Both the position numbers and the translations under genes were made by a program. A stretch of 64,000 nucleotides of DNA from positions 1 through 64,000 of the forward strand of contig QFZU02000174.1 of the NCBI GenBank assembly GCA_003260025.2. The letters are read 5' to 3'. Numbering within the stretch: the stretch's first letter is position 1; the number at the start of each line of letters is the position of its first letter. The notes beneath the pieces were generated by a model, which did no database searches, was not told the DNA's origin, and saw only the letters and a list, made by a program, of their open reading frames with translations. Shown one piece after another: positions 51,976 through 60,559 of this stretch. The stretch is from Microbispora triticiradicis (GTDB lineage Bacteria; Actinomycetota; Actinomycetes; Streptosporangiales; Streptosporangiaceae).

Positions 51976-52374
51976 ATGACCATCCAGAAGGAGTCGCCGT
52001 CCACGGGCGATCTCGTCCGCCGGCTGTCCGAGGACGTCTCCCGGCTGATCCGCGACGAACTGCGACTGGCGCGGCTGGAGATGACTCGCAAGGGCAAGCG
52101 CGCCGGCATGGGCGCCGGCCTGCTCGGCGCCGCCGGCGTCGTCGCGTTGCTCGGCGGGGGTGCCCTCGTGGCCACGGCGATCCTGGCGCTCGCGTTGATC
52201 CTGCCGGCCTGGGCCGCCGCGTTGATCGTGGGCGCCGCGCTGCTGGCGATCGCCGGGCTGCTCGCCCTGGTGGGCAAGGAGCAGATGTCCCGGGCGGCGC
52301 CGCCCACTCCCGACGAGGCGATGCGCAGCCTCAAGGCAGACATCGACGTCATGAAGGAGAGTGCGCGCAGATGA
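51976..52374 (+). CDS. Actinobacterial Holin-X (phage holin family) protein
   Basis: This 132-residue protein has an amphipathic N-terminal helix (SEDVSRLIRDELRLARLEMTRKGKRAG) and two transmembrane helices (ALLGGGALVATAILALALILPAW, ALIVGAALLAIAGLLALVG). This fits the Holin-X family found beside DUF3618 in most actinomycetes. It is not a prophage gene here; the role in the envelope is unsettled. ATG follows GGGAGGCAGGCC. Overlaps the next gene as ATGA. Confidence 0.88.
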   Translation: MTIQKESPSTGDLVRRLSEDVSRLIRDELRLARLEMTRKGKRAGMGAGLLGAAGVVALLGGGALVATAILALALILPAWAAALIVGAALLAIAGLLALVGKEQMSRAAPPTPDEAMRSLKADIDVMKESARR

Positions 52375-53363
52375 CCGAGACCGACCCCGGTGCGGCCCGG
52401 CCCAACGCCGGGACCGTGGGAGTGCACAGACAGGACGTGTCAGAGCCGGTCACCGACACCGAGTCGCTCAACGCCGTACGGCAGGCCAGGCCCGGCCCGG
52501 AGCCCGTCGCCGCGGCGCGGGACACGAAGGGGGGCACCGAGACCGAGACCGGGAGGAGAGGCGGCGAGCACGACAAGGGCCACGACGAGATCTCGGAGGT
52601 GCGCCGGGACATCGAGCGCACCCGCGACGATCTCGGGGACACGATCGAGGCCCTGGCCGCGAAGGCGGACATCAAGGGCCGGGCGCAGGAGCGCATGCAC
52701 GCGACCATGACGGCGGCGCGGGCCAGGGCCACCGGAGTGGCCGGGCGGGTGCGTGAGGCCGCCCCGACGCACATGCGTGAGGCGGCCGGCCGGGCCGGCG
52801 AGCAGGTCAGAACCGGTCCGGGCCTCGTGGCCGCCGCCGGCGCGGTCGCCGCCGCCGGGGGCGCGGTGCTGCTGCTGCGCCGGATGACCGGGGGCAGGGG
52901 CCGTACGGCGAAGACCACCGGGCTCGGCGTGCCGATCTTCCTGAGCGGTCCGGGCCTGCTGGGCAAGCGGGGCGTGACGGGCAGGCGGAGCCTCTCCGCG
53001 AAGGCCGGCCTGCCCGCGCGGATCCGCCTGTACGGCAGGACCGGCATGCGCGGCCGCCGGGCGATGTCCCGCATGGGGATGCCCGGCAGGAGCATGTTCG
53101 GCGGGAAGGGCATGTTCGGCCGCGGGGGTGTCTTCGGCGGAAAGGCCATGTCCGGCCGGAGCGCGTTCGGCAAGGGCATGTTCGGCGGAAAGGGCAAGTT
53201 CGGCGGCGCGAGCATGTTCGGGAAGAGCATGCCGGGCAAGGGCATGGCGGGAAAGAGCGCGTTCGGCAAGGGCATGTTCGGCGGGACCCGCGCGATGCGC
53301 GGAGGCCGGGTGTTCGCGACCGCGAAGCACAACACGTTCACCCGGAGGTTCGCCCACCGATGA
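52371..53363 (+). CDS. DUF3618 protein with unusual Gly/Lys/Met/Phe-rich repeat tail
   Basis: This 330-residue protein has the DUF3618 segment at about 75-105 (ISEVRRDIERTRDDLGDTIEALAAKADIKGRAQER) and one transmembrane helix near 150-167 (GPGLVAAAGAVAAAGGAVLLL). From about residue 225 a basic tail follows, built from repeats such as GKGMFGG, SAFGKGMFGG and SMFGKSMPGKGM. Most DUF3618 proteins end soon after the helix. The tail has no acidic residues and could bind nucleic acid, polyphosphate or acidic membrane surface; this is inference. ATGA overlaps on both sides tie it to Holin-X and YihY. Confidence 0.85.
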   Translation: MTETDPGAARPNAGTVGVHRQDVSEPVTDTESLNAVRQARPGPEPVAAARDTKGGTETETGRRGGEHDKGHDEISEVRRDIERTRDDLGDTIEALAAKADIKGRAQERMHATMTAARARATGVAGRVREAAPTHMREAAGRAGEQVRTGPGLVAAAGAVAAAGGAVLLLRRMTGGRGRTAKTTGLGVPIFLSGPGLLGKRGVTGRRSLSAKAGLPARIRLYGRTGMRGRRAMSRMGMPGRSMFGGKGMFGRGGVFGGKAMSGRSAFGKGMFGGKGKFGGASMFGKSMPGKGMAGKSAFGKGMFGGTRAMRGGRVFATAKHNTFTRRFAHR

Positions 53364-54331
53364 CCGACCCCGAGGACGAGCAGGGGCCGCTGGAGAGGCT
53401 GTCGCGCCGCGACTGGATCGGAGTCGCCAAGCGCACGGCCAAGGAGTTCAAGGAGGACAACGTCCAGGACTGGGCGGCGTCGCTGACCTACTACGCCGTC
53501 CTGTCGATCTTTCCCGGTCTGATCGTGCTGGTGTCGATCCTCGGCCTGCTGGGCCAGGACGCCATCGGTCCGCTGCTCGACAACGTCAAGTCGCTGACGC
53601 CGGGGCCGGTCCAGGAACTGCTGCAGACCGGCCTCGCCAACGTTCAGCAGCACCAGGGCACCGCCGGGGTGTTCGCGATCACCGGTCTGCTGCTCGCGCT
53701 GTGGGCCGCCAGCGGCTACATGGGCGCCTTCATCCGGGCGACCAACGCCATCTTCGACATCCGGGAGGGCCGTCCGTTCTGGAAGGTCACCCCGCTCCGG
53801 GTCGGCCTGACGCTCCTGCTGGTGATCCTGATGGCGGCCTCCGTGCTCGCCGTGACCTTCACCGGCCGCCTCGCCGAGATCGCCGGGGGGATGCTCGGCC
53901 TCGGGCCCGCCGCGGTCACGGTCTGGAGCATCGTGAAGTGGCCGGTCCTGGTGCTGCTCGCGGCGGGCATGATCACGCTGCTCTACTACGCCGCGCCCAA
54001 CGTGCGCCAGCCCGGTGTGCGCTGGCTCAGCCCGGGCAGCCTGCTGGCCGTCGTGGCCTGGGTCGTGGTCTCCGCGGGCTTCGGGCTGTACGTCGCGCGG
54101 TTCGGGTCCTACAACAAGACGTACGGCACGCTCGCGGCGGTGGTCGTCTTCCTCATCTGGCTGTGGCTGTCGAACATCGTCATCCTGACCGGGGCCCAGC
54201 TCGACGCCGAGCTCCAGCGCGGGCGCAGGATCGCCGACGGCGAGTCCCCCGCGGAGCCCTACGTCGACCCCCGGGACCCCCCGAAGGAGCCCGCCCTCGA
54301 AGAGGGCCTGAGCGAGTCCCGCACCGGCTGA
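53360..54331 (+). CDS. YihY/virulence factor BrkB family membrane protein
   Basis: This 323-residue protein has six transmembrane helices and the family motifs DWAASLTYYAVLSIFPGLIVLVS, LWAASGYMGAFIRATNAIFD and FGSYNKTYGTLAAVVVFLIWLWLSNIVILTGAQLDAEL. YihY/BrkB proteins are inner-membrane proteins whose function is still unclear, though transport or envelope roles are proposed. It ends the Holin-X/DUF3618/YihY operon. Confidence 0.92.
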   Translation: MTDPEDEQGPLERLSRRDWIGVAKRTAKEFKEDNVQDWAASLTYYAVLSIFPGLIVLVSILGLLGQDAIGPLLDNVKSLTPGPVQELLQTGLANVQQHQGTAGVFAITGLLLALWAASGYMGAFIRATNAIFDIREGRPFWKVTPLRVGLTLLLVILMAASVLAVTFTGRLAEIAGGMLGLGPAAVTVWSIVKWPVLVLLAAGMITLLYYAAPNVRQPGVRWLSPGSLLAVVAWVVVSAGFGLYVARFGSYNKTYGTLAAVVVFLIWLWLSNIVILTGAQLDAELQRGRRIADGESPAEPYVDPRDPPKEPALEEGLSESRTG

Positions 54332-54450
54332 CGACGCATGCCCATGCCGCGTATGGTTACGGCCGTGGCGGCATGGGCCCGCGCCGCCTGCCGCGTGCTG
54401 CCACCGCTGATGGCCGCCGGGCCGCCCGGCCGTGACCTGGGGGAGTGGGC

Positions 54451-54879
54451 GTGACCGGATCGTGGGTGTGGGATCTGCTCATCGGCGTCGCAGTCGCGCT
54501 GCTGGTCACCTGGATCGCTCTGATCGGCATGCTGGCGGTCGTCCGGCCGCGCGGGGGACTGCTGCGTGAGGCGCTGCGGCTGCTGCCCGACGTGCTGCGT
54601 CTGGTGCGCCGTCTGGCCGCCGACCCCGATCTGCCCCGCGGTGTGCGCGTGCGGCTCGGACTGCTGCTGGCCTACCTGGCCTTCCCCATCGACCTGGTGC
54701 CCGACTTCATCCCCGTCCTCGGATACGCCGACGACGCCATCGTGGTCACCGCGGTCCTGCGCTCGGTCGTGCGTCGCGCCGGTCTGCCCGCCGTACGCCG
54801 CCACTGGCCCGGCACCGACGACGGCTTCGCCACCCTGGCCAGGCTGACCGGACTGGACCGGCCGCCCGCCGCCCCGTGA
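54451..54879 (+). CDS. YkvA-like (DUF1232) membrane protein
   Basis: This 142-residue protein has one N-terminal transmembrane helix (LLIGVAVALLVTWIALIGMLAVV) and the DUF1232 core (GVRVRLGLLLAYLAFPIDLVPDFIPVLGYADDAIVV). The PIDLxPDFIPxxGYxDD motif is fully present. Function of the family is unknown. GTG 54451 is chosen over GTG 54445 because the Shine-Dalgarno GGGGGAG overlaps the latter. Separate from the upstream operon by 119 bases. Confidence 0.88.
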   Translation: MTGSWVWDLLIGVAVALLVTWIALIGMLAVVRPRGGLLREALRLLPDVLRLVRRLAADPDLPRGVRVRLGLLLAYLAFPIDLVPDFIPVLGYADDAIVVTAVLRSVVRRAGLPAVRRHWPGTDDGFATLARLTGLDRPPAAP

Positions 54880-54995
54880 CCCGTCACCGGCGTACGGCCC
54901 CGCGCGTGGCGCGATGCGGCTGACCCGATGCGCGATCCGCGTCATCAGGTCGTTGAGAGTGACGATCTGGCGGCCAGGGTCCACCCTGCGGCCAC

Positions 54996-55051
54996 GGCCA
55001 TCACGCGATCTCCAGATGTCTTCACAAACTCCAAGTGATCACGTGATGGCC
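54996..55051. repeat. 14-bp inverted repeat in a gene-free gap
   Basis: GGCCATCACGCGAT (54996-55009) and ATCACGTGATGGCC (55038-55051) are inverted copies with one mismatch, 28 bases apart. The right arm contains the palindrome ATCACGTGAT. The 252-base gap has no gene. It could be a hairpin terminator, an operator pair or a remnant of a mobile element end. Confidence 0.55.
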
Positions 55052-55131
55052 GTTCCATGCCACCTCAACCGCGAAGATCGCTAAGTGTGACTGGAGTACT
55101 GAAGGCTGATCTGCCTCCTGAGCAGGGGGCT

Positions 55132-55491
55132 CTAGAACTCAGGAGACAGGCTGGCCAGCCCCGTGCATGAAGCGTCGTAAATGCCAGTTCCTTGAGGGAA
55201 AACGGTGCTGGAGTAGCCGTCCGTCTCGGTGGCGTATGCGGCAACGCTCAACAGAGGGTTGCCGCCCGACTGAACCACGCGGTAGCACTTCTTGGATCCG
55301 CAGTTATTGTGGACCTTTACGTATCGCACTCCTAGGTTTGTGTTGGTCGACCAGCCCAGAAGCTGAACGCACGATGCAGACCTACTGGTGCTCGCGTTGC
55401 CGGCCGCTTCGGCGAGAGCAGGAGCCGCCGCTGCGAGTGATCCCGCAAGTGCTGCGCTTACGAGAAAACTTACTGCGAACTTGTTGGGCAT
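55132..55491 (-). CDS. Small secreted protein of unknown function
   Basis: This 119-residue protein has a clear signal peptide (NKFAVSFLVSAALAGSLAAAAPALA) and a mature part of about 90 residues with four cysteines (CVQLLGWSTN, NNCGSKKCYRVV, DASCTGLASLS), probably two disulphides. Codon use is less GC-rich than neighbours, which hints at foreign or fast-evolving origin. A small ATCACC/GGTGAT hairpin sits in its 5' leader. Not recognised; a small secreted inhibitor or toxin is one guess. Confidence 0.7.
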   Translation of the reverse strand: MPNKFAVSFLVSAALAGSLAAAAPALAEAAGNASTSRSASCVQLLGWSTNTNLGVRYVKVHNNCGSKKCYRVVQSGGNPLLSVAAYATETDGYSSTVFPQGTGIYDASCTGLASLSPEF

Positions 55492-55929
55492 TTTTCCCCT
55501 TCGAGGATAGATGCAACTGACATCACCCCTTCGGTGATCTCTTCTCTAAATATGCCCCACACCGACCAAAAGGTCGTTGACGATTTGCGCACCCTAGTTG
55601 ACTACCTCTGCAATGAACGCTTGTGCGAGGCCGGTCCGCACTCGTTGGGCATGGCGTCCGCGCAGTTGATCGCACGCGGAACTCCTCTTGGAGGGCGTTT
55701 CGGTGCTCGTGGGCAGACCGCTGGATCACCGAACGCATGGCTGATGCCGCACCGCAGGCTCGCGGGTGTTCAAATCAGACGCCCTCTCAGTGGCGAGAGC
55801 TTCACCAGGCCCGCGTTGGGGTCGGCCGACCGCGATACCTCACCCGGGCGAACAGGCCCGAGTTCATGCGTCAGTGTTCTATTTCGCCATCAAGGCGTCG
55901 TTGCCGTTGTCTGCGCGGTTCTTGTCGGT
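55492..55929. other. Gene-free stretch of 438 bases
   Basis: It holds the promoter side of the small secreted gene, a CGACC-AAAA-GGTCG hairpin near 55563, and GTTGAC repeated at 55576 and 55597. Short open frames exist on both strands but none has a Shine-Dalgarno, a plausible protein composition or codon bias. Base composition is mixed, as in decayed sequence. I see no gene. Confidence 0.5.
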
Positions 55930-56922
55930 TCATGCACAGCCGTCGTCGTACTGGACGGAATTCCGGTAATCCCGGGGAGACTTGCCGTAGGCGGCGCGGA
56001 AGGTCCGGCTGAAGTGCGCTCTGTCGGGGAAACCCCAGCGGGCCGCTATCGAATGGATCGGACGCGAGCGCAGGTGGGGGTCGCCGAGATCGCGCCGGCA
56101 GCGCTCCAGCCTCTGCCGGCGTACCCATCCGGCGACGCCGAGGTCCTGGTCGTCGAAGAGTGTGTAGAGGTAGCGGGTCGAGATGTGGTGAGCGGAGGCG
56201 ATGACGTCCGCCGTGAGGCTGGAATCGCCGAGCCGTCGCTGGATGAAGTCGTGAATCTGCGCGCGCAGAACCTGCCGACGCGTCTCCGGCTCTACGCCGG
56301 CGCCGGGCTCGGCATGGAGGTGGTGAGCGCACAGTGCGCCCAGTAGGTCCAGAGTGACAGAGGACAGGCGAGCGGTGTCGGCCGGGGTCAGAGTGCCGGC
56401 CTGCCGGGCCGTTTCACGGAGGTGGTTCGACAACAGGGCGCCGATCCCCTCCCGGGCGGGCAGGCGGACCGCGGTGAGCCGGCCGAGCTCGGCGGAGGAC
56501 TGTGGCAGCGCGTCCCTGGGGATCTGGATGACCATGTGTGAGACGTCGCCGTCGTCGTGGGGGGCGATCCATCCGTGGAAGGGCCGCGAGGTCTCGTAGA
56601 ACATCAGATCCTGCGGGCCGCATTCGGCTTCCCTGCCGGACTGGGCGAATCGCACTGTGCCGCGGAGCGGAAGCGCCAGGCAGTACGTGCCGGGATCGGA
56701 CTGCCGGATGCCTTTCCGGGTTCGCTCCACCCGCAACGACGGGTGGGTCAGCGAGGATATCTGTATCGCGCCGAGCTGGAGCACGCGCAGCGTGGCCCGG
56801 AAGTCCCTCTCGTGTTCACTGCGGACCATGGTGGGCACATGGGCCTGGCAGGCCATGTCGCGCCACCTCGTGAACCGGTCCGTCACGGGGAGATCCTCAC
56901 TCCGGAACACCGTTTCCTGCAT
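55930..56922 (-). CDS. AraC-family transcriptional regulator
   Basis: This 330-residue regulator has an N-terminal AraC-binding-like domain (DRFTRWRDMACQAHVPTMVRSE, CLALPLRGTVRFAQSGREAECG). A C-terminal double helix-turn-helix follows (LGDSSLTADVIASAHHISTRYLYTLFDDQDLGVAGWVRRQRLERCRRDLGDP, IAARWGFPDRAHFSRTFRAAYGKSPRDYR). Such regulators activate catabolic or antibiotic-related genes. ATG 56922 has AGGGA eight bases upstream; the longer frame before it has no family match. Divergent from the STAND regulator. Confidence 0.92.
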   Translation of the reverse strand: MQETVFRSEDLPVTDRFTRWRDMACQAHVPTMVRSEHERDFRATLRVLQLGAIQISSLTHPSLRVERTRKGIRQSDPGTYCLALPLRGTVRFAQSGREAECGPQDLMFYETSRPFHGWIAPHDDGDVSHMVIQIPRDALPQSSAELGRLTAVRLPAREGIGALLSNHLRETARQAGTLTPADTARLSSVTLDLLGALCAHHLHAEPGAGVEPETRRQVLRAQIHDFIQRRLGDSSLTADVIASAHHISTRYLYTLFDDQDLGVAGWVRRQRLERCRRDLGDPHLRSRPIHSIAARWGFPDRAHFSRTFRAAYGKSPRDYRNSVQYDDGCA

Positions 56923-57257
56923 CGCCGATTCCCTCACCCCGTCAGTCGTGGGCCGCGCCTGCCGGCGACAGTGCCAAAGGCCTGAATCTCCGCGCCGGGC
57001 AGGAACACAGCGCCTTCGCCCCGAACGCGGCCATTCTTTTCCGGTGACCCCACACCGGCGCTCCCCCGTTTGCCGATCATCTGATTGACAGCTTCGGCGT
57101 GGCACTGGAGCGGTCACAAGGAACGCCGGCCGTCCCGGACACAGCGCGACAGGAGCCCCTGGTCACGGTCGTGTCCGGCGATGGTCCCGGACAGCCCGGA
57201 CAGGACGCCGCGGTCCGCGGTTGACGCCGACCACAGTCGACCAGAAGCATTGCGGGG
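56923..57257. promoter_or_regulatory. Divergent promoter region of the AraC and STAND genes
   Basis: The 335-base gap has no gene. TTGACA at 57085-57090 is a possible plus-strand -35 without a convincing -10. TTGACG lies at 57221 close to the STAND start. Two CCGCGG sites (57208 and 57215) and a GTCCGG/CCGGAC hairpin lie near 57170-57200. Confidence 0.4.
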
Positions 57258-59642
57258 ATGACTGCGGTAACGGGGGACCCGCGCCAGGCGGGTAGCGCGG
57301 CTGAATTCGTCGCTTTACTACGGCAGCTCAAGGAGCGGTCGGGCTTCACGTACCGGCAACTGGAGGAGCGGGCGGCACGCCGAGGAGAGGTCCTCGCGCG
57401 CAGCACCGTCGCCGACACCCTGCGCCGGCAGGCGCTGCCACGGACGGAGACGCTGGTCGCCTTCCTCCACGCCTGCGCGCCCGCTGAGGAGGTCGCGATC
57501 TGGCTGGAGGCAAGAAGCCGTCTCGCCCGCCAGGCCGCGCCTGCCCGAGGCGACTCGGCCGCCTCGAGCCCGTGCGTGCCGGACGCGTCGCAGCACACGG
57601 GGAGAGGTCCGGGCGCCGACCGGCCGGTGGTTCCGCGCCAGCTTCCGGCACCGCCCGCGTTCTTCGCGGGAAGAGCGGATGAGCTCGCTCATCTGGACGA
57701 GGCGGCGGAGGACCGGGGTGAGACCGTCGTCATCTCCGCGATCGGTGGTGCCGGCGGCATCGGCAAGACATCGCTGGCGCTGCAATGGGCACACATGCGC
57801 CTCGATCGTTTTCCCGACGGGCAGCTCTATGCCGACCTTCGCGGGTTCGGTCCGGAACTGGCGCCGGTGGCGCCACAGGTGACGTTGCGGAATTTCCTTG
57901 AGGCACTGGGCGTTCCGCCGGCTTCTGTGCCGAAGGACCTCGACGTGCAGGCGGCGCTCTACCGGAGTGTCGTCGCCGGGCGACGGATGCTGGTCGTCTT
58001 GGACAACGCTCGGGACACCACTCAGGTCGTCCCGCTCCTACCCGGCAGCCCCACATGCACCGTGCTGGTGACCAGCCGCCACCGGCTACGAGGCCTCACC
58101 GTGACTCACGGCGCGCGCCTGCTGACCCTGGACCTCCTCTCGGCCCGCGAGGCCCGGGACATGCTGGCGGGACATCTGGGCCGACGGCGCGTGGCCGACC
58201 AGCAGCAGTCACTTGCCACGCTCGTCGAGCACTGCGGCGGCCTGCCTCTGGCGCTGGGCATCGTCGCCGCGAGGGCGGCCGCGAATCCCGCCCATCCCCT
58301 TGACGCGCTCGCTCAGGAGCTCCGTGATGCCTCTGCCCGGCTCAGCGCCCTAAGTGCCGGCGAGGCGAGAACCGACCTGCGCGCAGTCTTCTCCTGGTCT
58401 TATCACGCGCTGGAGCCCCAGGCTGCGATGGTTTTCGACCTGCTCGGCGCGGTTCCCACCGTGGACCTCGGCCTTGCCGCCGTAGCCGGCCTGACCGCCA
58501 CACCCTTGGTGACGTGCCGGGAGTTGCTGCAGCAACTGGAGGACACATCGCTGGTGCACCAGTACGTACCGGGCCGGTACCGCATGCATGATCTGGTTCA
58601 CCTGTACAGCGCGGACGGGGCACAGCCGAGGTCGCGGCGTAAGAGCCGCGACGCGGCGCTGCGCCGGCTGGTCGATCATTACCTTCACACCGCCTACGCG
58701 GCGGACCGGCTGCTGGACTCACGCCGTCCACCGGTCGCCCTCGCCCCGCCGTCGGCGGGATGCGCGCCTCAGCCGCTTCGCGACACGGCGGAGGCGATGG
58801 CCTGGTTCGACCTCGAACACCCCCGCCTCATCGAGATGCAGCAGGTCGCGATGCGCCGAGGGTGGTATCCGCAGGTATGGCAGCTGGCTCGCACGCTGGT
58901 CACCTTTCACGCGCGTCGCAGGCGGAGCCGCGATCAGCTGGCCGTCTGGCAGCTTGCGCTGGAGGCGGCGGAAATAGGAAAAGACCTGGCCATGCAGGCG
59001 ATGGCGCATCGCTATCTCGGTCAGGCATACACGGCGGAACGCCAGGGCGACGATGCTTTCGAGCAACTTGACCTGGCCCTGGTCTGCGCCAGATCGGGCG
59101 GTGTGACGGGGGAGGAGGCCCGAACCCATTACGCGCTCGCGGTGGGGTGGGAACGGTACGGCGACCTGGAACGGGCGCTGGTCCACGCGCGTCAGGCGCT
59201 TACGCTCTTCCGGAGTATCTCCGATCTGGTGGAGGAGGCGCGGGCCCTGAACGCGATCGGCTGGATCTGCGCCGGACTCCGGCGCTACGAAGAGGCCGAG
59301 GCGAGCTGTCGGCGGGCTCTCGCCCTGTTCCGCCGGCATGAGCATCCGGACGGTGAAGCGGACACCTTGCACAGTCTCGGCCTGATCGCGCAGAGCAATG
59401 GGAAACACGCCGAATCCTTGACCTACTACGGTCAGGCATTGACGACGTATCGCGGAGTCGGCAACACCAGAGGGGAGGCGGAATCCCTCGCCAGCCTCGG
59501 TGACGTCTATGCCGCGCTCAGCCGATACGCCGACGCCCTCCAGGTCTGGCAGCAGGCACTCGACCTGCTGCAAAGGCAGCAACGGGTCAAGGAAGCTCTC
59601 CTTCTGAGGGAGCGCATGGACAACTTCGCCACGCTTGTCTGA
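57258..59642 (+). CDS. STAND regulator: XRE-type helix-turn-helix, NB-ARC ATPase and TPR repeats
   Basis: This 794-residue protein has an N-terminal XRE-like domain (about 15-90, FVALLRQLKERSGFTYRQLEERAARRG). An NB-ARC ATPase follows (Walker A GGAGGIGKTSLAL with K170, Walker B RRMLVVLDNARD, VLVTSRHRLRGL sensor, HCGGLPLAL), then a winged-helix part and C-terminal tetratricopeptide repeats (MAHRYLGQAYTAERQGDDAFEQ and others). It is AfsR-like without the SARP domain. Signal-dependent oligomerisation and DNA binding are expected. Similar proteins control secondary metabolism or development; some STAND proteins act in phage defence. Target unknown. Confidence 0.9.
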   Translation: MTAVTGDPRQAGSAAEFVALLRQLKERSGFTYRQLEERAARRGEVLARSTVADTLRRQALPRTETLVAFLHACAPAEEVAIWLEARSRLARQAAPARGDSAASSPCVPDASQHTGRGPGADRPVVPRQLPAPPAFFAGRADELAHLDEAAEDRGETVVISAIGGAGGIGKTSLALQWAHMRLDRFPDGQLYADLRGFGPELAPVAPQVTLRNFLEALGVPPASVPKDLDVQAALYRSVVAGRRMLVVLDNARDTTQVVPLLPGSPTCTVLVTSRHRLRGLTVTHGARLLTLDLLSAREARDMLAGHLGRRRVADQQQSLATLVEHCGGLPLALGIVAARAAANPAHPLDALAQELRDASARLSALSAGEARTDLRAVFSWSYHALEPQAAMVFDLLGAVPTVDLGLAAVAGLTATPLVTCRELLQQLEDTSLVHQYVPGRYRMHDLVHLYSADGAQPRSRRKSRDAALRRLVDHYLHTAYAADRLLDSRRPPVALAPPSAGCAPQPLRDTAEAMAWFDLEHPRLIEMQQVAMRRGWYPQVWQLARTLVTFHARRRRSRDQLAVWQLALEAAEIGKDLAMQAMAHRYLGQAYTAERQGDDAFEQLDLALVCARSGGVTGEEARTHYALAVGWERYGDLERALVHARQALTLFRSISDLVEEARALNAIGWICAGLRRYEEAEASCRRALALFRRHEHPDGEADTLHSLGLIAQSNGKHAESLTYYGQALTTYRGVGNTRGEAESLASLGDVYAALSRYADALQVWQQALDLLQRQQRVKEALLLRERMDNFATLV

Positions 59643-59942
59643 TCTCCCGTCCATCACGAGTTGGCTCCGGACGTCGCCACTGGCTGAGGGACACTGTGGC
59701 CAGGCCGCGTACGCCGAGCCGGGCGGCGACCGCGGGTGCGGACAATGAACAGATCCGGGCCGGCCGGTAAAGGACAGGAGTCCGATTACAAGAATCCATC
59801 ATTGCTGTAAAGAGCGATTGTTCACGAACGTACGCCGTCATCTCGATTTGGTCTGGCGCGAGAATTTCCGCATGCATGGGCTCATTCTTGGGCGGTGGCA
59901 GATTCCTGCCGTGAGAGCACCCCCCACCCAAAGGCAGAGCCC
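59643..59942. other. Intergenic stretch of 300 bases before the phospholipase
   Basis: No gene is seen. The last 130 bases are A/T-rich for this genome and should hold the phospholipase promoter. A GGCAG-ATTC-CTGCC hairpin lies 30 bases before that gene. Confidence 0.4.
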
Positions 59943-60464
59943 ATGGTCAAACGCGCCCTCACCGCCGCCGCCCTGTCCTTCGCCGCGTTACTCGCGTCGC
60001 CTCTCCCCGCACACGCCGTGACCCTCGAACAGAAGCTCGCGGCACTGTCCACCTTCACCCAGCCCACCGCCTCCAGCGCCGCCAGCTGGCGCTCGGCCTG
60101 GCAGGACCAGGCGGCCTGGGCCGCCTACGCCTTCGACTGGTCGACGGACCTGTGCTCCAGCAGCCCCGACCAGCCGCTCGGGTTCGACTTCAGAATGCCC
60201 TGCCGCCGGCACGACTTCGGTTACCGCAACTACAAGGCCGTGAACCAGTTCTCCGGCAACAAGTCGCATGTGGACGACGGGTTCTACTTCGACATTCGGC
60301 AGGTCTGCGCGGGCTACTCCGGCGTCAGCAAGAGCACCTGCGACGGCCTCGCCTGGACCTACTACCAGGCGGTCAAGCAGTTCGGCGCGCTGAACGTCAC
60401 GCAGGACCAGATCGAACGGGTCCAGAAGGACGCTCAGCAGGCCGCGAAGAACGCCCAGGAGTGA
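59943..60464 (+). CDS. Secreted prokaryotic phospholipase A2
   Basis: This 173-residue protein has a signal peptide (VKRALTAAALSFAALLASPLPAHA). A PLA2 domain follows, with the catalytic His-Asp pair in CRRHDFGYRNY and calcium-loop and second-Asp region VDDGFYFDI; four cysteines could form two disulphides as in the Streptomyces violaceoruber enzyme. It hydrolyses sn-2 acyl esters of phospholipids outside the cell. ATG 59943 with AAAGG upstream gives the signal peptide; a GTG at 59895 would add a non-hydrophobic lead. Confidence 0.9.
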   Translation: MVKRALTAAALSFAALLASPLPAHAVTLEQKLAALSTFTQPTASSAASWRSAWQDQAAWAAYAFDWSTDLCSSSPDQPLGFDFRMPCRRHDFGYRNYKAVNQFSGNKSHVDDGFYFDIRQVCAGYSGVSKSTCDGLAWTYYQAVKQFGALNVTQDQIERVQKDAQQAAKNAQE

Positions 60465-60559
60465 TCCCCGGCCGGGCATCCGCCGTACGCGGCCGTGGGA
60501 AGGCGGCGGCGGTGCCCGGCCTCCGCGTGGCACGTCCACGGCCCCGTACGTGATCCAGA

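Noticed and set aside
51976..52374. Prophage reading of the Holin-X gene
   Set aside because: The family is a core actinobacterial gene beside DUF3618; no phage structural or lysis genes are near.
55765..55800. GTTCAAATC T-loop-like sequence near 55768, possible tRNA 3' end or attachment site
   Set aside because: The flanking bases cannot form the five-base T stem, and no acceptor, D or anticodon arms are found.
55534..56346. 270-residue plus-strand frame between the secreted protein and AraC genes
   Set aside because: It overlaps the AraC gene for half its length, lacks a Shine-Dalgarno and has no recognisable sequence.
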